From: Candidatus Hydrogenedentota bacterium
GTDB taxonomy: Bacteria; Hydrogenedentota; Hydrogenedentia; Hydrogenedentales; CAITNO01
Direction: 5' to 3'
Length of the DNA: 6,301 nucleotides
Assembly: GCA_007124105.1 (NCBI GenBank)
Contig: SLFT01000477.1
Location: 1 to 6,301, forward strand
Shown here: positions 6,166 to 6,301 of the stretch, piece by piece
Layout: every line of letters starts with the position of its first letter
Numbering within the stretch: position 1 is the first letter of the stretch
The notes under the pieces: model-generated
What the model was told of the DNA's origin: nothing
Databases searched by the model: none
Seen by the model: the letters and a program-made list of their open reading frames with translations, nothing else
Translations under genes and position numbers: made by a program

Positions 6166-6237
6166 GTGCTGATACGGCTGTTGCTCACCCTCCCCACCAA
6201 GGACGGCACCACGCAGATGGACCACGTCATCCTGTCA
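6166..6237 (+). pseudogene. Remnant of a NERD (nuclease-related) domain gene
   Basis: The frame reads LTLPTKDGTTQMDHVILS at 6184-6237. This closely resembles the start of NERD domains, whose hallmark is LPT-x-DGTTQIDHV-x-VS followed by GIFVIETKN. Here the next codons after VILS are not the expected ones: the direct repeat begins at 6237 and the frame stops at 6247-6249. No convincing NERD sequence lies upstream in any frame. I conclude this is a fragment cut off exactly at a repeat boundary. NERD proteins are found with helicases, kinases and membrane segments; nothing about the parent protein can be told from about 24 residues. The identification is from memory of the motif. Confidence 0.6.
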
Positions 6238-6301
6238 CACATAGACTGAGTAAAAAAGGGACTGACTGCCAAATAGTTCTTACTCCTGAAGAAAATCGTG
6301 C
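6237..6301 (+). repeat. Direct repeat, copy 2 (cut by right edge)
   Basis: Identical over all 65 visible bases to 5974-6038 and in the same orientation. It contains a complete left arm of the hairpin element and runs off the window in the loop. The right arm would be expected about 12 bases past the edge if this copy is whole. Confidence 0.95.

Noticed and set aside
5890..6249. 119-codon open frame as a gene
   Set aside because: It crosses both arms of a long hairpin repeat, lacks a ribosome binding site and shows recognisable homology only in its last 25 codons, which are treated as a gene remnant.

Overview
The window is a piece of bacterial chromosome, GC-rich in its two long genes, with the compact layout and repeat-laden intergenic DNA typical of uncultured, metagenome-derived lineages. 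No gene here fixes the taxonomy. A RimO, a cytosolic GH38 mannosidase, a HicBA module, a secreted protein with an acidic linker and several kinds of palindromic intergenic repeat would fit a Planctomycetes/PVC-like or Hydrogenedentota-like bacterium, but this is a low-confidence impression.

Layout, left to right. (1) Bases 1-579, minus strand: the N-terminal 193 residues of a secreted protein of unknown function, cut by the left edge, with a strong ribosome binding site and a good sigma-70-type promoter (662-690). (2) Bases 580-1006: a divergent intergenic region holding that promoter, a weaker candidate promoter for the rightward gene and a long leader with a small inverted repeat. (3) Bases 1007-2365, plus strand: rimO, the radical-SAM methylthiotransferase of ribosomal protein S12, complete. 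(4) Bases 2366-2653: an intergenic region dominated by a 130-bp pair of inverted palindromes (REPIN-like), then a candidate promoter. (5) Bases 2654-5152, plus strand: a complete GH38 alpha-mannosidase without a signal peptide. (6) Bases 5153-5446: an intergenic region with an array of GTCYGA-type hexamers at about 10-bp spacing and a promoter for the next operon. (7) Bases 5447-5886, plus strand: a HicB-HicA toxin-antitoxin pair with an ATGA overlap. (8) Bases 5887-6301: gene-poor DNA with a hairpin-forming repeat, a second direct copy of its left part that runs off the right edge, and between them a short remnant of a NERD (nuclease-related) domain.

Functionally the genes look independent: an exported protein, a translation-modification enzyme, a glycan-degrading enzyme and a toxin-antitoxin pair, each with its own promoter candidate or separated by repeats. 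Three of the promoters share an extended -10 of the form TGnTAnnAT. I see no CRISPR array, tRNA, rRNA or intact transposase. The least explained material is the repeat DNA (2403-2532, 5219-5267, 5974-6301), not a new multi-gene system.
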